64,000 bases of DNA, taken from assembly GCA_963932145.1 (NCBI GenBank), contig OZ010574.1, forward strand, positions 56,140,357-56,204,356, read 5' to 3'. Shown piece by piece: positions 9,046 to 21,062 of the stretch. This DNA is from Acanthosepion lycidas. Taxonomy: Eukaryota > Mollusca > Cephalopoda > Sepiida > Sepiidae. The translations under genes and the position numbers were made by a program. Position 1 is the first letter of the stretch. Each line of letters starts with the position of its first letter. The notes below the pieces were generated by a model that had not been told where the DNA came from, did no database searches, and worked only from the letters and a program-made list of their open reading frames with translations.

Positions 9046-9535
9046 TCGTGCTTGGACAACTCACTACAACCAGGAAGCATGGTATTCATAAAGGTAAATA
9101 GCGTCTGAAATAAGAGCTCTCTATGCCACACCAGTCAAAGTAGACATTAGTTTTAATAGTATTTCTTGCAAATTCCCACACTATTCGAGAACAACTACTG
9201 GCGTGCGTAACATTTTGCTGACATAGACTCAAAAATTATCCTCCACGCACGAACTCGACCATCTACCTAAAAGTGTTGAAAACCTGATTACTCTGTGCCA
9301 CTCTTCCACGGTCCAGTGGCAATGTTCTTCAATCAAAGAAAGAGTATCCGATGCGGTGGCGTTAATAATTCTACGGTTGTTGGTCGACGGCCACGCTATA
9401 TCAGCGCAGTTGGCGCTCTTCTGTGCGTTGACAGCGTCTAAGGAGGACGCGATTTAATTGAATGTTCTCCTTCGGTGGATGATCACGAACCGTGTCAGTC
9501 GCCATTGGTTCCATAGTTTTCAGAACATTGATGTA
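9046..9535. other. Unassigned DNA
   Basis: Relatively G+C-rich around 9340-9450; nothing recognised. Confidence 0.3.
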
Positions 9536-9665
9536 CAGGGTGCGAAGAAGGCTGGAGCGTACAACGGCCGAAACGTTGTGATAAATATGGTAACAAAAAT
9601 GCAGACAATAGTCCGAATAATGTTAATAGTGTACATAATGCATCATCTCAGAAATATAGACAGAT
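9536..9665 (+). repeat. Fold-back element, single right arm
   Basis: cgaagaaggctggagcgt, acaacggccgaaacgttgtg and caaaaatgcagacaatagtcc match the arms at 5.4, 19.1 and 50.4 kb. No left arm is visible upstream. Confidence 0.75.
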
Positions 9666-9677
9666 ATTAAATTTAAA

Positions 9678-10310
9678 AACACCATTTGCTTCAACCACGG
9701 CCTCCAGAAGACTTTGGAATCTCCTGCAACTCTTCTGGGAGGTCTCCATGTTCAAGTTGGTGAATGCTGTCATAATCCCCGCTTTCAATTCATCTTTGGT
9801 ATTAAAGGAGTTCTGTTGGTCTCTCGCTCAACTCTACCCCACAAATAATAATCAAGGGGGTTGGAGTCTGAGGTGTTAGGCGTTCAGATGTAAGTCTGTG
9901 GTCGCAGAAACAGCCATGATTCTCCTGCTTGTGTAGCATAGTGCAGAATCCTGTTGCCACACATAGTTTTCCAGCAGCCACTCTCATGTAGGTGTCCCTC
10001 TTGTGTTCGAGGCACTGTGGGAATATGAAAGAAGGCATAACGTCGCTATCACTAGTGATCACTCCAAACACCTTTGTAATCCCCATTAGATTCCTCAGCA
10101 CTCTCGTCATATTGACACCCAAACACCCTGAAAGTATCGTATGTTAGCTTCCGGCGTGATTGCCTAGTAGTACAGCATGCTGTTTCCAAATTTCTGGCAA
10201 AGGGAATTGAGTCATTGAGTCATGGTGCTCTTTTTCTCACAGACGTTGCCTAAATGACCCTACTATACTGTACAGTCGACAAAATCAAAAGGAAACAACG
10301 CGCATGCGCG
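9678..10310 (-). pseudogene. Mariner-type transposase, decayed
   Basis: Minus-strand relic with VFGVITSDSDVMPSFIFPQ (first catalytic Asp region), then a run corresponding to the QDSAPCH and NPLDY region, and a tail like ETSQKSCRRFQSLLEAVVEA. The order fits the DDE transposase of mariner-like elements, which cut and paste DNA at TA sites. Several frameshifts; a second, internally deleted copy is at 21846-22330. Confidence 0.8.
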
Positions 10311-11079
10311 AAATTAAAAATTTCAATTGGCGACAATTTACCCGTCGCATGTATAAAATTCATATATTGGTGCTATACCCTCGCTATAATGTTTTTTGAC
10401 AAATAACTGCAGCATTTACTGCCACAGAGATATGATGCGCAATTCTTCTGGTAGTAACAATCCTTCTGTAGTCAAACCATGTCCCATGCCAGATCTTCGC
10501 TACTGCTTTACCTATTAAGTTACATATACATAATTTCTACAAATGAAGGCTGAAGTCATCCTGAATATAGCTGTCTTGTTTTTGACACTTTTGATCAATA
10601 TTTGACAATATATTGAATATTTCAATCCTAATAGGGAAATGCCTACTTACACTTGCATTCCAATATTTGGCTTTTAAACTTATGGAGTTTTTGTTACGCA
10701 ATTCACAAATCTTCATGTTTATTTCTATTTCACTTTTGTGGGAATGAGTCAGTAGGTGTTAATGGGAATCTAATGTTAACGTCTATTCTCAAAGGCTTCG
10801 CAACATTTCAAACGGCCTCATTTGTCGTAAATTCTGACTGAAATGTCAACCACAGAAATACCCCTCTGCAGTGGAACTATCAACTTTGTATTTTTCTTAT
10901 CACTTCTTTCTGTTCTATATTAGCGAATTCTTTCCTCATTTTATAGTTTGTTTCTTCCGACGATCAAACCGAGTTGAACATAAGTACAATGAATGTAATA
11001 TAACAGGTAATACAGAAGGGAAAAAGTAGCAGCGAAGTCTTTGCTAAATTTCAACCTACTATTACTGGACTCGCTCGTC
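10311..11079. other. Unassigned AT-rich DNA
   Basis: No repeat partner or coding motif seen. Confidence 0.3.
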
Positions 11080-11450
11080 GGTATCGACATATGAGGGTCA
11101 AGCAACTCAGTTCCTGGGAACCGACAGCCCAGACACCTGCACATATGATTTGATGATAGTGGTAAAGGCTTTGAAAAGCCGAATACAGAGACTATGCAGA
11201 TACAAGGACGTGCGATAAGGTCCCCAAATGACCCTCCGCAGGTTTTGAATTCAGTGTTGTCCTTCTGCTAGAGAAGTTGTCATCCAAGGCTATAGAATAC
11301 AGTTTGTCCTGCTATTTGCCTATAGTTGCGGGGAGAAGAAGATGATTCATACGTTTCCCAATGGTATTAGCACGGAAGTGAATATAATGGATTCGACTGG
11401 AATTCGAACTCGGCTCTCCAAGCCGCTATCCATTACTCCACCCTGCCTCT
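11080..11450 (-). mobile_element. tRNA-Arg-like SINE, long copy
   Basis: On the minus strand it starts near 11450 with GGTGGAGTAATGGATAGCGG (A-box region of a tRNA-Arg-like sequence) and GAGTTCGAATTCCAG (B-box), followed by a body of about 320 bp. It aligns over its full length with 34540-34912. Octopus SINEs of tRNA-Arg origin are known (OR families); assignment to them is inference. Confidence 0.8.
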
Positions 11451-12153
11451 TTATGTTTCAACCTATTTTCCTGTATATAGCTTCAAATTGTTCCATTCTT
11501 CCACCAACCAAGTAGCCAAGCTCTTTTCATTCATTACCATCTCGTAGTCTTACGCAGGTCAATGAACTAATTCCATTTTATATTTGACAACAAAATAAAC
11601 CCATCCTGTATTCAAACATATCGCCTATGTTTGAGAGTGTGAATGCAACAGATGTTGCATTTTATACTCAGTTTAAGAATTGTCGAGTTTAAGAAGTACC
11701 CTGAGTATCTTACAATAGAGTTTACTCATTTATTCTTTCACTTAATTTTCTGTTGTAGAATTTAGTTATCTTTTTACTTCTAAAATATTATTTGCGGACT
11801 TTTTTTCTTTCATCTCAGTCTGCTTAAGTGAATACTATTTTTTGTTAAGCATTTTGATTATATCTTTTTTTTTTATCTTTAGTTGAGTCATTCATTTCTT
11901 TCACTTCTGTCTTTTTTTCCCTTTTGGCATCAGAAGTATTGTACCTTTCCTGATTTCGAACTCCATTTAGAGACTTTTGCTAAAGATCCTGATAGCTCTA
12001 CTTTGAGCAATAAGAATGTATAATTACTCTCTAAGCTTAACTGAAGAATCGTGATTAAATAGATCATTAACGAAAATGGTATGTTCATCATTAATTAATG
12101 ATAGCTAAGGATCGGAAGCTCATGAAGGATGAGAATTATATTCAGATATATAT
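11451..12153. other. Unassigned T-rich DNA
   Basis: T-rich, no motif or repeat partner seen. Confidence 0.3.
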
Positions 12154-12569
12154 TTATGTTATTCCAGGATCATTTTCCAACTTATTCAAGATGATATTCG
12201 CCCTCTCTAAACTTCCAACTTTCTGTCCTGAAGTAACAAGGTGCTTCACAGTTTTCACGTACGATTTCCTTTTCAAGTCTTTCTTCACTGCACTTTGGAC
12301 TGTAATAGCTGAAACTCCTCTCTCACGTGCCAAACGTCTTATGGATTTAGTTGGATCATTTCCAATTGATCTCTTTAGCTCTAAGCTGAAATAATGACCC
12401 CCCTCTTGCTTACTCATCCAGTTTTCCTCTATACTGTTCCCTATTTTTAAAACTTATTCACCGTTTTCTTGATGGTTCTTAAATGGACTTTAAAGAAAGA
12501 AGCCAGTGTATGAGTGTTGGTCAAATTACTGAAGGCCTGAATTATCCTTTTCCTCCCACTATTGCTCAT
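12154..12569 (-). pseudogene. Mariner/Tc-like transposase N-terminal DNA-binding part
   Basis: Minus strand: MSNSGRKRIIQAFSNLT starts at 12569 and reaches a stop near 12447; a second frame, 12417-12154, continues FSLELKRSIGNDPTKSIRRL, then ARERGVSAITVQSAVKKDL. The second part is a helix-turn-helix as in the paired-like N-terminus of mariner/Tc transposases. The catalytic half is absent, so this is a truncated dead copy. Confidence 0.75.
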
Positions 12570-13432
12570 TTAGGAAGTCAGTTGGTCTGACACAGACTGA
12601 TTTTAACCTGTTCTGTTTCTAGCTGAATAACTCAGGTTTTTCAGTGATTATTACGAAAAATGGTGCCATGATGGCTAAACGTATTATCTGAAAACCACGG
12701 AAAAAGAAAATGAATTAGGTTAGTGGTATTTTATATATCCGATTTGCCTTTAATTATGTAAATCTTTATCCTCTTTTAAATATTTGCGAAATAAATATGC
12801 ATTATCATGTTTCAGATGAATGGATATAAAGAAGCCTCTTGCAAAATTACTTATGTCGACGTCTGCGAAGGAATTCCTCCAGCCATTAGTTCGACTCTAC
12901 AAGTCTTCAGAGCTCTTCTAATAGACAAGATTAGTCCAACATTCTGGCATATGAGGCTCCTCTTTTTAAATCTTTTTCTGAAGCCTTAGCTTGTTCCTCC
13001 GTCTCCCATAAATTTCTGTCATGGGTGTGTTACTTTATTTGAAAAGTCGACATTTTGTTTTTTGCGAAGACAAAAAGAAAACTACATATTTTGGGATTTT
13101 TAAAACACATAAATCTAAAACATGAGAATTTAAGACTTACTGAGCAGCTATCAGGTAATGTCATCTTCTCACAAAAGCGACTGAATTTCTACATTCGTAT
13201 TAATGTAACTTTTAATCATCTTCAGTGTTTAATGTGGACTCTTTCACTTTTTATGCTCAAATGAAATATTGTGTAGTTATCTTTGAAAACAATTCGCCGA
13301 TATAAATCTAATATTCGTTAAGTACACAGAAAACATTTACAATGACGTGTAATGTACACGTTTATATATATAGCAGTGGATTTTTTTATATTCTTAGTTT
13401 ATATTGTTGTTAGTATAGAGTGTTTTCTTATC
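12570..13432. other. Unassigned DNA
   Basis: Short plus frames at 12807-12989 and 13055-13264 lack recognisable motifs. Confidence 0.3.
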
Positions 13433-13434
13433 TC

Positions 13435-13490
<56 letters not shown>

Positions 13491-13493
13491 TGT
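13433..13493. repeat. (CT)n(CA)n microsatellite
   Basis: CT-rich run followed by about nine CA units. Confidence 0.95.
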
Positions 13494-13584
13494 TAATATG
13501 ATGTACTACATAAAAGTTCAGAGAATTTGATAATAGAAACAATTTCTTGCTCTAAATGTTATTCACCTCCTCTAAAAAGGCATT

Positions 13585-13965
13585 AACTCACAAACTGTAC
13601 TCACGCCGATTTACAAAAGTAATTACCCAGCTTCACAGAGAATACTATCCCTAGATCATAAAGTGTACTTACCCCGATTCACGAAAAGTATCTACTCTGG
13701 CTCACAAAGAATACTTACCTTGGATCACAAAGAGTACTTAGCTCGATTCACGAAAAGTTTTTACCCTAACTCACAAAGAATACTCACCTTGGATCACGAA
13801 AAATACTTACCTTGCTCACAGTGAATTCTCACCCTGGATCACAAAGTGTACTCACCTTGATTCCCAAAAGTATTTACCCTGACTCACAAAGAATACTTAC
13901 ATTTGATCAGTGTACTTACCCCGATTCGCGAAAAGTATTCACCCTGAATCACAAAGGATAACGTT
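13585..13965. repeat. 23-bp minisatellite with alternating variants
   Basis: About 17 imperfect units of roughly 23 bp. Two unit types alternate: tcacaaagaatacttaccttgg and tcacgaaaagtatttaccctg. Identity between units is too variable and there are no spacers, so it is not a CRISPR. Confidence 0.9.
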
Positions 13966-15004
13966 ATAAGTCTCTATAACTTATAACTGCACATTTGTCA
14001 ATTAGTCCAAACTTTTGCATAGCACATACTATGTGTAAATGCATGTTTGTTATTAAGCATATTCGCGTATTTGCACATTTTCGTGTGTATATATTCTGTC
14101 CTTAAGCATAATTTTCTTTTAACTCTCAATAATGTATAGACTAAGTAAAACATGATGAACTTTTTCCCCATCCTTCTCAATTTATTCTAAAGTAAAATAA
14201 AATACATCGACCAAAAAGCACACGTAACTTTCTTAAGGATATTTTCCATGAAATAGATTTTTTTTCTAGCATTGGGGACTAAACTTATCTGGGAAGTTTC
14301 CCAAAATAAATCGATCTCCCTCAACCATTTCCCTAGTTACCCTTAAATAAGCTGGCATCTTCCAGCTACAATCGTAATGATCCCCTGCGTATGGGCATAA
14401 CATCTATATTACGGGCCCCTACCAACATAGCTGCCCAATCGGAAGTCTGCACTCGCAAATGGCAGATTCCCGCCCATGCGAAACTTAATTACAAATGGTT
14501 TTCATCCCGCAGTTAGATCTAATGCCATGTTTGTTTCGTTTTGATATTTTTCTTTCTTTCTTTTTTTTTTTTTTTGTTTATGCTTTTTTTTTTTTTTTTT
14601 TTTTTACAAGGTCTGGTTCTCTGTCGCTTACTAATTCCCTTATTACCTGATTGGAATGTGAACAATATATAAAAGAAGCTTCATTTTTACTCTTGTAATT
14701 TCAACTATTGTTCACTTTACTCAACAAGTCAACAGTGGAATTAAATTATTCTTCAGTAAACTTAAATGTGACGCTGTTCCCTTACTTACATTTTTTTTTA
14801 AATTTTGATTTTAACCTTGGTTTTTAGATATATTCGCGCTATGGTTAAAGTACAAATCTCTGTCAGCAGAGGTGGTCGCTTGTAAACAAAATAGGAACTT
14901 AATGTAAGTGCATTCGCAGGTCCAAGTATCGAGCACACAATAATAAATAAAAATACGTTTGAATAGAAAAAGCAATGCAGCTATTGTTTATATTAATGGT
15001 ACAT
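13966..15004. other. Unassigned DNA with T-runs
   Basis: Long T tracts at about 14561-14606; nothing recognised. Confidence 0.3.
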
Positions 15005-15130
15005 TATTTTAATCAATTCGCCCCAAGGAAGACGACTAAGACGCAAGGGGCTACTGAGAGTGAAAGAAGATTTTAGAAAGAACCGGAAAACCAATCTTTA
15101 GCAGGAAAGAAGCGATAAACCTCTACTGTT
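15005..15130 (-). mobile_element. Jockey/CR1-like retrotransposon 3' tail fragment
   Basis: gccccaaggaagacgactaag and acgcaaggggctac match the conserved 3' non-coding tail of the copies at 15338, 22452 and 35241. Confidence 0.55.
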
Positions 15131-15337
15131 CAAAAGATCAGGAGGTGTGTGAACCGGACAATAGACAAATCACTATATTTCTATTAACTCATGTCATGTT
15201 AAAATTTGATTTATCTTTTCATGACTAAAAACAAGTCTAAAGAACTCATGTAGATCTTTATTTTATTTTTGCGTAAATTTTAAACAGGAACAAGTAAGTA
15301 ACAGAGGAAATAAATGCATATGTTTATCAATGTAGAT

Positions 15338-16135
15338 TTTTTTTTTTAAGCGTTTCACTCCAAGCAAGGCGAGAAGCCACTAGGACGCAAGGTGTTACAA
15401 AAAATTTGAAGCAAGATCAGATAAGAGTGATAGAAGAAAGGATGAGGAGAAGGGTAGTGGATAGATCAAGGCAACTGGAGATGTCGATTGACATTACATT
15501 TGAATAGCTGGAGATTATGGCTCTCAGGGAAAATGGAATATGGAAGGGAGTTCCACAGGCGAGAGGTGCGAAACATGAAGCTATTGGAGTAAAAGAGACG
15601 GCTGCATTTAGGAGTTTCGACAGAGAAAGGGTGAGAGCGGGATGCCAGCCTCGTAGGGCGCTTGAATTCCTGAAGTCTGGGAACCAGCGAATGCAGCTCC
15701 TCGGAGCAATTTCCATGAAAGTATTTGTAGAACAGACAGAGAGAGGCGACGGCGCGTCTGTGAGAAAGTGACGGTAGACGAGATGCCAGAGCAGGTCTAG
15801 TTATTAGTTTGGTGCAAAAATAATGTCCTGCCACTGGAGCCTATCAAGAACTCCGAGGTAAACAGAAGGGGCTCCAAACATATATGGCAGCAATACTCCA
15901 TGCAAGGGCGAATTGTTGATCTGTAGATCTGGAGGATGGATTATGGGGACAAAAATTTCCTAGCGAGGCAACTTTCCTTGGGGTGGACGAAGCAATTGAA
16001 TCAATGTATTTGTTCCATCTCAGGTCAGCAGTCAACGTAAGACCGAGCAGCCGCAGAGAGGTGCTCTCGAGAAGTTGAGCGTCGGACATTCAAATTGAGG
16101 GCAGGGAAGGATCTCTGTAGTGATAAAGGTGTTGT
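15338..16135 (-). pseudogene. Jockey/CR1-like non-LTR retrotransposon, 3' part
   Basis: Minus-strand copy with its poly-A tail (T run at 15338-15348). The frame 15834-15466 holds RAVASLCLFYKYFHGNCSEE and ends LWNSLPYSIF to FKCNVNRHLQLP; upstream, MSDAQLLESTSLRLLGLTL (16089 downward) is in another frame. These correspond to the thumb and C-terminus of a Jockey/CR1-type RT. Truncated at its 5' side; a mariner-type terminus sits inside at 15804-15826. Confidence 0.85.
15804..15826 (+). repeat. Fragment of mariner-type miniature element
   Basis: TTAGTTTGGTGCAAAAATAA is one terminus of the hairpin miniature elements found at 26957, 34096 and elsewhere; only one arm remains, replacing host-element sequence. 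Confidence 0.6.
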
Positions 16136-16354
16136 CGATGCATGCTTGTGATAAAAACGCCAAAGAAATAATTCTTTATCTGTTAATTTTTTGGTTTATA
16201 ATAAAATATAATTAATGTTAGGTGAGATGTCTTCTCGAAAAAGACAGGTACGAAATCATAATCACTGAGCATAGAGTAAGAATTGAACACAATACCATAA
16301 AGAATTACAGACAGGGAGTAGCTCTGGTTACGAGAAATGGTATACATTTAGTAA

Positions 16355-16485
16355 TTTTCTAAGCATAGCTCAGATGTGGCATAAGACTGGATGGATGGGG
16401 GGCATCCAGTGAGGATCGCACTCCCTACTCAGTCATAATTGTTCTAGCGGGACAAGCTTACTAACTATTACACCGCCTCGAGGTA
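16355..16485 (-). mobile_element. tRNA-derived SINE, type 1
   Basis: Minus strand, same family as 16665-16800: head GCGGTGTAATAGTTAGTAAG, GGAGTGCGATCCTCAC near the B-box, body GTGCCACATCTGAGC. Confidence 0.8.
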
Positions 16486-16506
16486 CCCTACTTTGGAGGT
16501 ACTTGT

Positions 16507-16642
16507 AGTGATTTCCAAGCATAGCTTAGATGTAGCACAATCCGGAAAGTATGGGACACCTAGTAAGGATCAAACTCACTTTTCAGTCGTAACTGATCTA
16601 GCGAGATAAGCTTGATAACCATTACACTACGTCGAGGTATAT
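16507..16642 (-). mobile_element. tRNA-derived SINE, type 1
   Basis: Second minus-strand copy, lying back to back with the plus-strand copy at 16665. Three copies of one family in 450 bp. Confidence 0.8.
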
Positions 16643-16664
16643 ATAATATATATTTGTCGGCCAG

Positions 16665-16800
16665 GGCACCTCGATGTGGTGTAATGGTTAGCAAGCTTGT
16701 CGCGCTGGGGCAATTGCGAATGAGTAGTAAGTTCGATCCTCACTGGGTGCTCCATACTTTCGGCCTTGTGCCACATCTGCGCTACGCTTGGAAAATCGCT
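16665..16800 (+). mobile_element. tRNA-derived SINE, type 1, best copy
   Basis: Head CACCTCGATGTGGTGTAATG followed by GTTAGCAAGCTTGTCGCGC resembles tRNA-Gln/Glu. The body runs through GGGTGCTCCATACTTTCGGC and GTGCCACATCTGCGC. Transcription would be by Pol III from the internal boxes. Confidence 0.85.
16677..16740 (+). promoter_or_regulatory. Internal Pol III promoter (A- and B-box) of SINE
   Basis: A-box-like TGGTGTAATGGTTAGC at 16677-16692 and B-box-like AGTTCGATCCT at 16730-16740; the spacing fits a tRNA gene. Confidence 0.65.
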
Positions 16801-17214
16801 ATATATTTGCCGGCCATAAACTTAAGGGGAAAATAGACATGAATATCTTTGAAAAAAAAAAGAAAAGGCGAGCATCTAATATTTTACAAATCGCATAGTT
16901 AACAAGCATCATTTTGTGACTGACGATACAAGTTATGTCATAAATGCTTCCAATATGAAAGGGGCTGAAAAGATTGATGTAGAAATTTGGTCGGATTCTG
17001 AGAACTGGAATGGATCAAGGACTTTTCAGCCCCCGCCCTCGAATATTGCCAGAAAATATAAATGGTGAGGTCTGTTCTCGCGGACACTTTTCAAGTCGAA
17101 TGTACGCGCGCTTGCAACGATGGTTATTGTGAGTGAATGCATTCTTTTATTTATTATAAGCAAGTTTGAGAGCCATGGAGAAAATGAGAAAAATAGTAAA
17201 TGTATGAAAGTTAA
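16801..17214. other. Unassigned DNA
   Basis: Nothing recognised. Confidence 0.3.
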
Positions 17215-17640
17215 TATTTTGGTTTGGTTTGGTTTGGTTTGGTTTGGTTTGGTTTGTTTTACGGCATATCAACCTCAATGAGTTATTTAATGCAGACACG
17301 ATTTTTATTGCTGGTAATATTTTTGTCCAAAAATGTATTGCTGGCAATATTTTTCCAAAAATGTATTGCTAGTAATATTTTTTTCCCGCAAAAAAGTATT
17401 GCAGGCAATATTTTTCCCTCAAAATGTATTGCTGGTAATATTTTGTTTTTTTCAAAAATGTATTGCTGGTAATAATATATTGCTAGTAATAATTTTCCCT
17501 TCAAAAATTCATTCCTGGTAATAATTTTTTACATAAATGTATTGCTAGTACTAAAACGCGTTTTTACACTTTCGTAGTGTTTTGACCCCGGTTTGGGGTT
17601 AACTATTTGCCCATAGCTGGAACCCTAACAGGTGCCGCAA
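17215..17640. repeat. Composite tandem-repeat module, inverted copy
   Basis: Starts with five perfect ggttt units, then one satellite unit, about nine imperfect units of aaaaatgtattgctggtaat, and the beginning of flank A (ttgcccatagctggaaccc). Flank A stops at about 17635, where an RTE fragment begins, giving a sharp junction. Confidence 0.85.
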
Positions 17641-18245
17641 TCAATTCCTCCAGACCACGTTCTGTCATCCACTTGCTTAAGCCCGCCAGGTATGTTATGC
17701 GTTGCTTCCCCTTGTCTCTCTTTCCCTGTATTCGACCTGTGAGTATCAGATTCTCCAAGCTTTCCTTTCTCATTGCGTGTCCCAGAAATTTAATCTGCCT
17801 CTTCCTGATGTTAAGTATAATCCTCCTCCCTGTTTGAATCCTCTTCAAAACCTCATCGTTGCTCACACGCTCGTTCCATGATATTCTTAGCAGCCTTCTG
17901 TAGAAGCATACCGCCGTTTACTCTAGTTTCTTCTTCATCCTTGAGGAGACCGTCCGACATTTGCTGCCGTAAAGGAGGACAGATATGACGTAGCAGTTCA
18001 GTACTCTTTTCTTTGTTACCAAAGAAATCCCCCTGTCTCATAATACTCCGTCTAGCTTTTGGGATGTGTCTTTGGCCATCCCAATAAGTCTTCGAATTTC
18101 GGCGTCGCACTTGCCGTCCTCTGTCAAAACACTGCCCTGATATTTTTAATTTCCGCACCTGCTTGATTTTAGCGGCCCCGACCTGTAAATCGTATTTCGG
18201 ACTCATCCTTTTACTGATGGCCATAAAGACTTCAAAGAAATTAAG
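17641..18245 (-). pseudogene. RTE-like non-LTR retrotransposon, RT C-terminal region
   Basis: Minus strand. The frame 17866-17603 reads EVLKRIQTGRRIILNIRKRQ, then IKFLGHAMRKESLENLILTG and RIQGKRDKGKQRITYLAGLS. Other frames upstream give residues like DAEIRRLIGMAKD, LNCYVISVLLYGS and MKKKLE. These are hallmarks of the post-palm region of RTE-type endonuclease/reverse transcriptases. Three frames are needed to read it. Confidence 0.85.
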
Positions 18246-19094
18246 CAATTACTTTTTGTGCAATATAATGACTGCGAGAAAATACATTTTTTTTGTTTTG
18301 TTTAGGATTGTATGTGTGTATATGTGTGCTATGCGATTGTGTGTATGTGTTTATGTGTATGCGTGTGTTCTTGTCTTCATTTTCTGTGTGTCTATGTGTG
18401 AAATTTTTGACCGACTTATGAAGAGTCTAATTTAGGTCAAAGTGTTATTTATTAGTTCACAGAAAGTATGAAAACAGACACGTAATGTTTTATCAGCAAA
18501 GGCACTTCAGATAAGCGCTAACCAAAAAATATATTTTGGTTGGGTTTGGTCGCTGTTTCAAATTTTTTTTTTATCTAGCATATGAAGGAGTTTTCTAATA
18601 CTCAGAAAATGCATAAAAAATTAAATATGTTTGAGCGCCAATAAATGAGAGAAGGAGAGAGATTTTTTTTTTTAATTTTCTTCTGAAATACTTGGCGTCA
18701 ATATTTCTTCGAATTAATTTATTTTCACTATTTTGCGACTAACTGCAAACCAAAAAATAAAATCTTTTCCAATAAGAATTTGGGATCTTCGTAGTATTCT
18801 CTTTCAATTATCCATTTTAATTATCATTTAATATTTTCTTCATGTTTATTCCACTTTTTTCTTTTGATTGTATTTAATATGTGCATCATGTCGAAATCAT
18901 TTTTTTCTTCTATTTATTTCTATTTACTTATGCACAAAACTGTCCCCATATATTTTTTACAAGTTCTTCATTCATAAGCACGAAAATATTCTTCAATCTG
19001 TGTTTTCGTCCAAGACATTACCCCATTATGGAATCTAGATTCAAATTTTCTTTCTTTCTTTCTTAATTTTTCTATCCAATATTTGTCTATATTC
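18246..19094. other. Unassigned T-rich DNA with GT-rich stretch
   Basis: 18305-18400 is a degenerate GT/TATG-rich stretch; no coding motif. Confidence 0.35.
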
Positions 19095-19730
19095 AGAGAT
19101 GTTCGGTCTGTTGTACCCATCTTTATTGCCATATTCAAGACGTTTCGACCGTTGTACCCTTCGGCCTTCTTCAGGATCTATCTATATTTCTGAGATGATG
19201 TATTGTAACTATTTACACTACTTACATTGTTCGGACTGTTGTCTTTATCTTTATTGCCATATTCACGACATTTTCCATCGTTGTACGCTCCGGACTTCTT
19301 CAGGTGATTGGAATTTCGAATCCAACCCTCTATTTTGTCCACCTGAGAAGGATTGATCTAGCTCCACGTGCCATGCCTCTGCCGGATATCTCAGTTTCAG
19401 TTATTTCAATTTAGTATCTCAACTCTTCAAGTTTTTGTACACCACTGCTGTGTCTAGGTATTGAACTTTGATTTAAGTCACTGGGATTACTTCAAATGGG
19501 TCAGTGGATAAAAGCTTTGGTTGAAGTAATACAGAGTTTGGAGAGTTGAGTTACGAAAGGGAGATAAATGATACTAAGATATCCGGAAGAGGCAAGGCAC
19601 GTGGAACTAGAACAATCTACCCAATCTATTCCAATTAAATGAAGAAGGCCGGGGCGCTCAACGGCCGAAACGTTGTGAGTATGGTAACAAAGATGAGACA
19701 ATAGTCCGAACAAGGCAAATAGTGTAAATA
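19095..19730. mobile_element. Fold-back element with duplicated left arm
   Basis: Two left arms (19095-19175 and 19210-19330) and one right arm (19640-19725), each with the CTTCTTCAGG and TTTCG(A/G)CCGTTGTAC blocks or their complements. The centre includes gctttggttgaagtaat as in the copy at 5331. The last end carries agtgtaaata. Confidence 0.75.
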
Positions 19731-19879
19731 TTTTTTTCTATATAATTATACATTCTCTTCATTTACATGGGGAGGATGGCTTTTCCTGCTCATTTTCCTT
19801 CTATCCTACCGAAAATTTCCTCCACTTTCTCTTTTCCTAACTCATTTTGTCTTCATTTTATAGCAATAAAAACATTAAC

Positions 19880-20425
19880 CGTCCTGGGTATCACGATAAA
19901 CTACATCCGCGTCCTGGGTAAATTACATCAAACAACAAGGTTTTTGATCAGGAGGCTTTGATGCGCGTGGAATCACCTCTTAATTGCTGATCTTTCTAGG
20001 TCTATTCTTACTCCGGGTGGTAGCACCTGTTAGGGTCCCAGCTACGGGCAAATATTTAACCCCAAAAATGGGGTAAAAAAACTATGAAATTGTAAAAATA
20101 GGTCTTAATACCAGCAATACGTTTTTGTAAAAAAAATTACTAGCAATAAATTTCTAAAGAAAAAATTATTACCAATAATACATGTTTTGAAAATATATTT
20201 CCAGCAATGGATTTAGGAAAAAAAAAATATTACCATACATTTCTAAAGAAAAAATATTACCAATAATTAATTTTTGAAGAAAAAATATTACCAGCAATGT
20301 ATTTTTGAAAAAAACAATATTAACAGCAATAAATTTTTGAAGAAAAAATGTTATCAGCAATAAAAAATCTTGCCGGCATTCGATAACTCGTTGAGGTTGA
20401 TATGCCGTAAAACAAAAGAAAAAAA
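19880..20425. repeat. Composite tandem-repeat module, direct copy
   Basis: Flank A (19880-20075), at least eight units of attaccagcaatacattttt type (20100-20365), and one satellite unit (cggcattcgataactcg, gatatgccgtaaaac). Confidence 0.85.
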
Positions 20426-20725
20426 CAAACAAGAAACATCCCATCATTATCCTCTGTAAGAAGAGCTAAACTACTTTGCTTCTACGTTATTTATAGTTTA
20501 AATTTAACATACATTTTCCTGTCTTTAATGAAATTGTCAACTTTCTTTTTACTTTTAAACGAGAAAAAAAAATAGCAAAATAAAATTATTAATTGATAAC
20601 CGGGCTGTGAACGTGGCGTACATTTTTTTTTTTTAGTTATACCGTAAATTTATATACAACATATGCAACCTAATGCTGGCATATACAGCACTTCAGATTT
20701 ATGAATACATTCAGCCAATTCATTA

Positions 20726-20728
<3 letters not shown>
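20426..20728. other. Unassigned AT-rich DNA
   Basis: Nothing recognised. Confidence 0.3.

Positions 20729-20797
<69 letters not shown>
20729..20797. repeat. (TA)n microsatellite
   Basis: Pure TA run directly before a perfect stem-loop. Confidence 0.97.
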
Positions 20798-20800
<3 letters not shown>

Positions 20801-20905
20801 ACAAGGCTTAAACACTAATATTCCATAGTGTTTAAGCCTTTTTATTATATCCATACTCTGTCCTGGACATTGAGTTCTCCCTGGATTATATCCTCTTGGA
20901 ATTAT
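20801..20905. repeat. Dispersed repeat with perfect 15-bp stem-loop
   Basis: AAGGCTTAAACACTA (20803-20817) pairs exactly with TAGTGTTTAAGCCTT (20826-20840) across an 8-nt loop. The downstream part matches 4225-4310. Confidence 0.75.
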
Positions 20906-21019
20906 TTTTATACAAATATATATGTATGTGTATGTATGTGTATGTATATATATTTATATATTTTAGATATATGATTGCATATGTATGTGTATATTTACCA
21001 CTAATATTATCAATCTATA

Positions 21020-21062
<43 letters not shown>

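Noticed and set aside
13585..13965. CRISPR-like regularly spaced repeat
   Set aside because: Units are contiguous and diverged, with no spacers; the genome is eukaryotic.
16665..16740. Functional tRNA gene
   Set aside because: A- and B-box are present, but the cloverleaf acceptor stem does not close and a constant SINE body follows in several copies.
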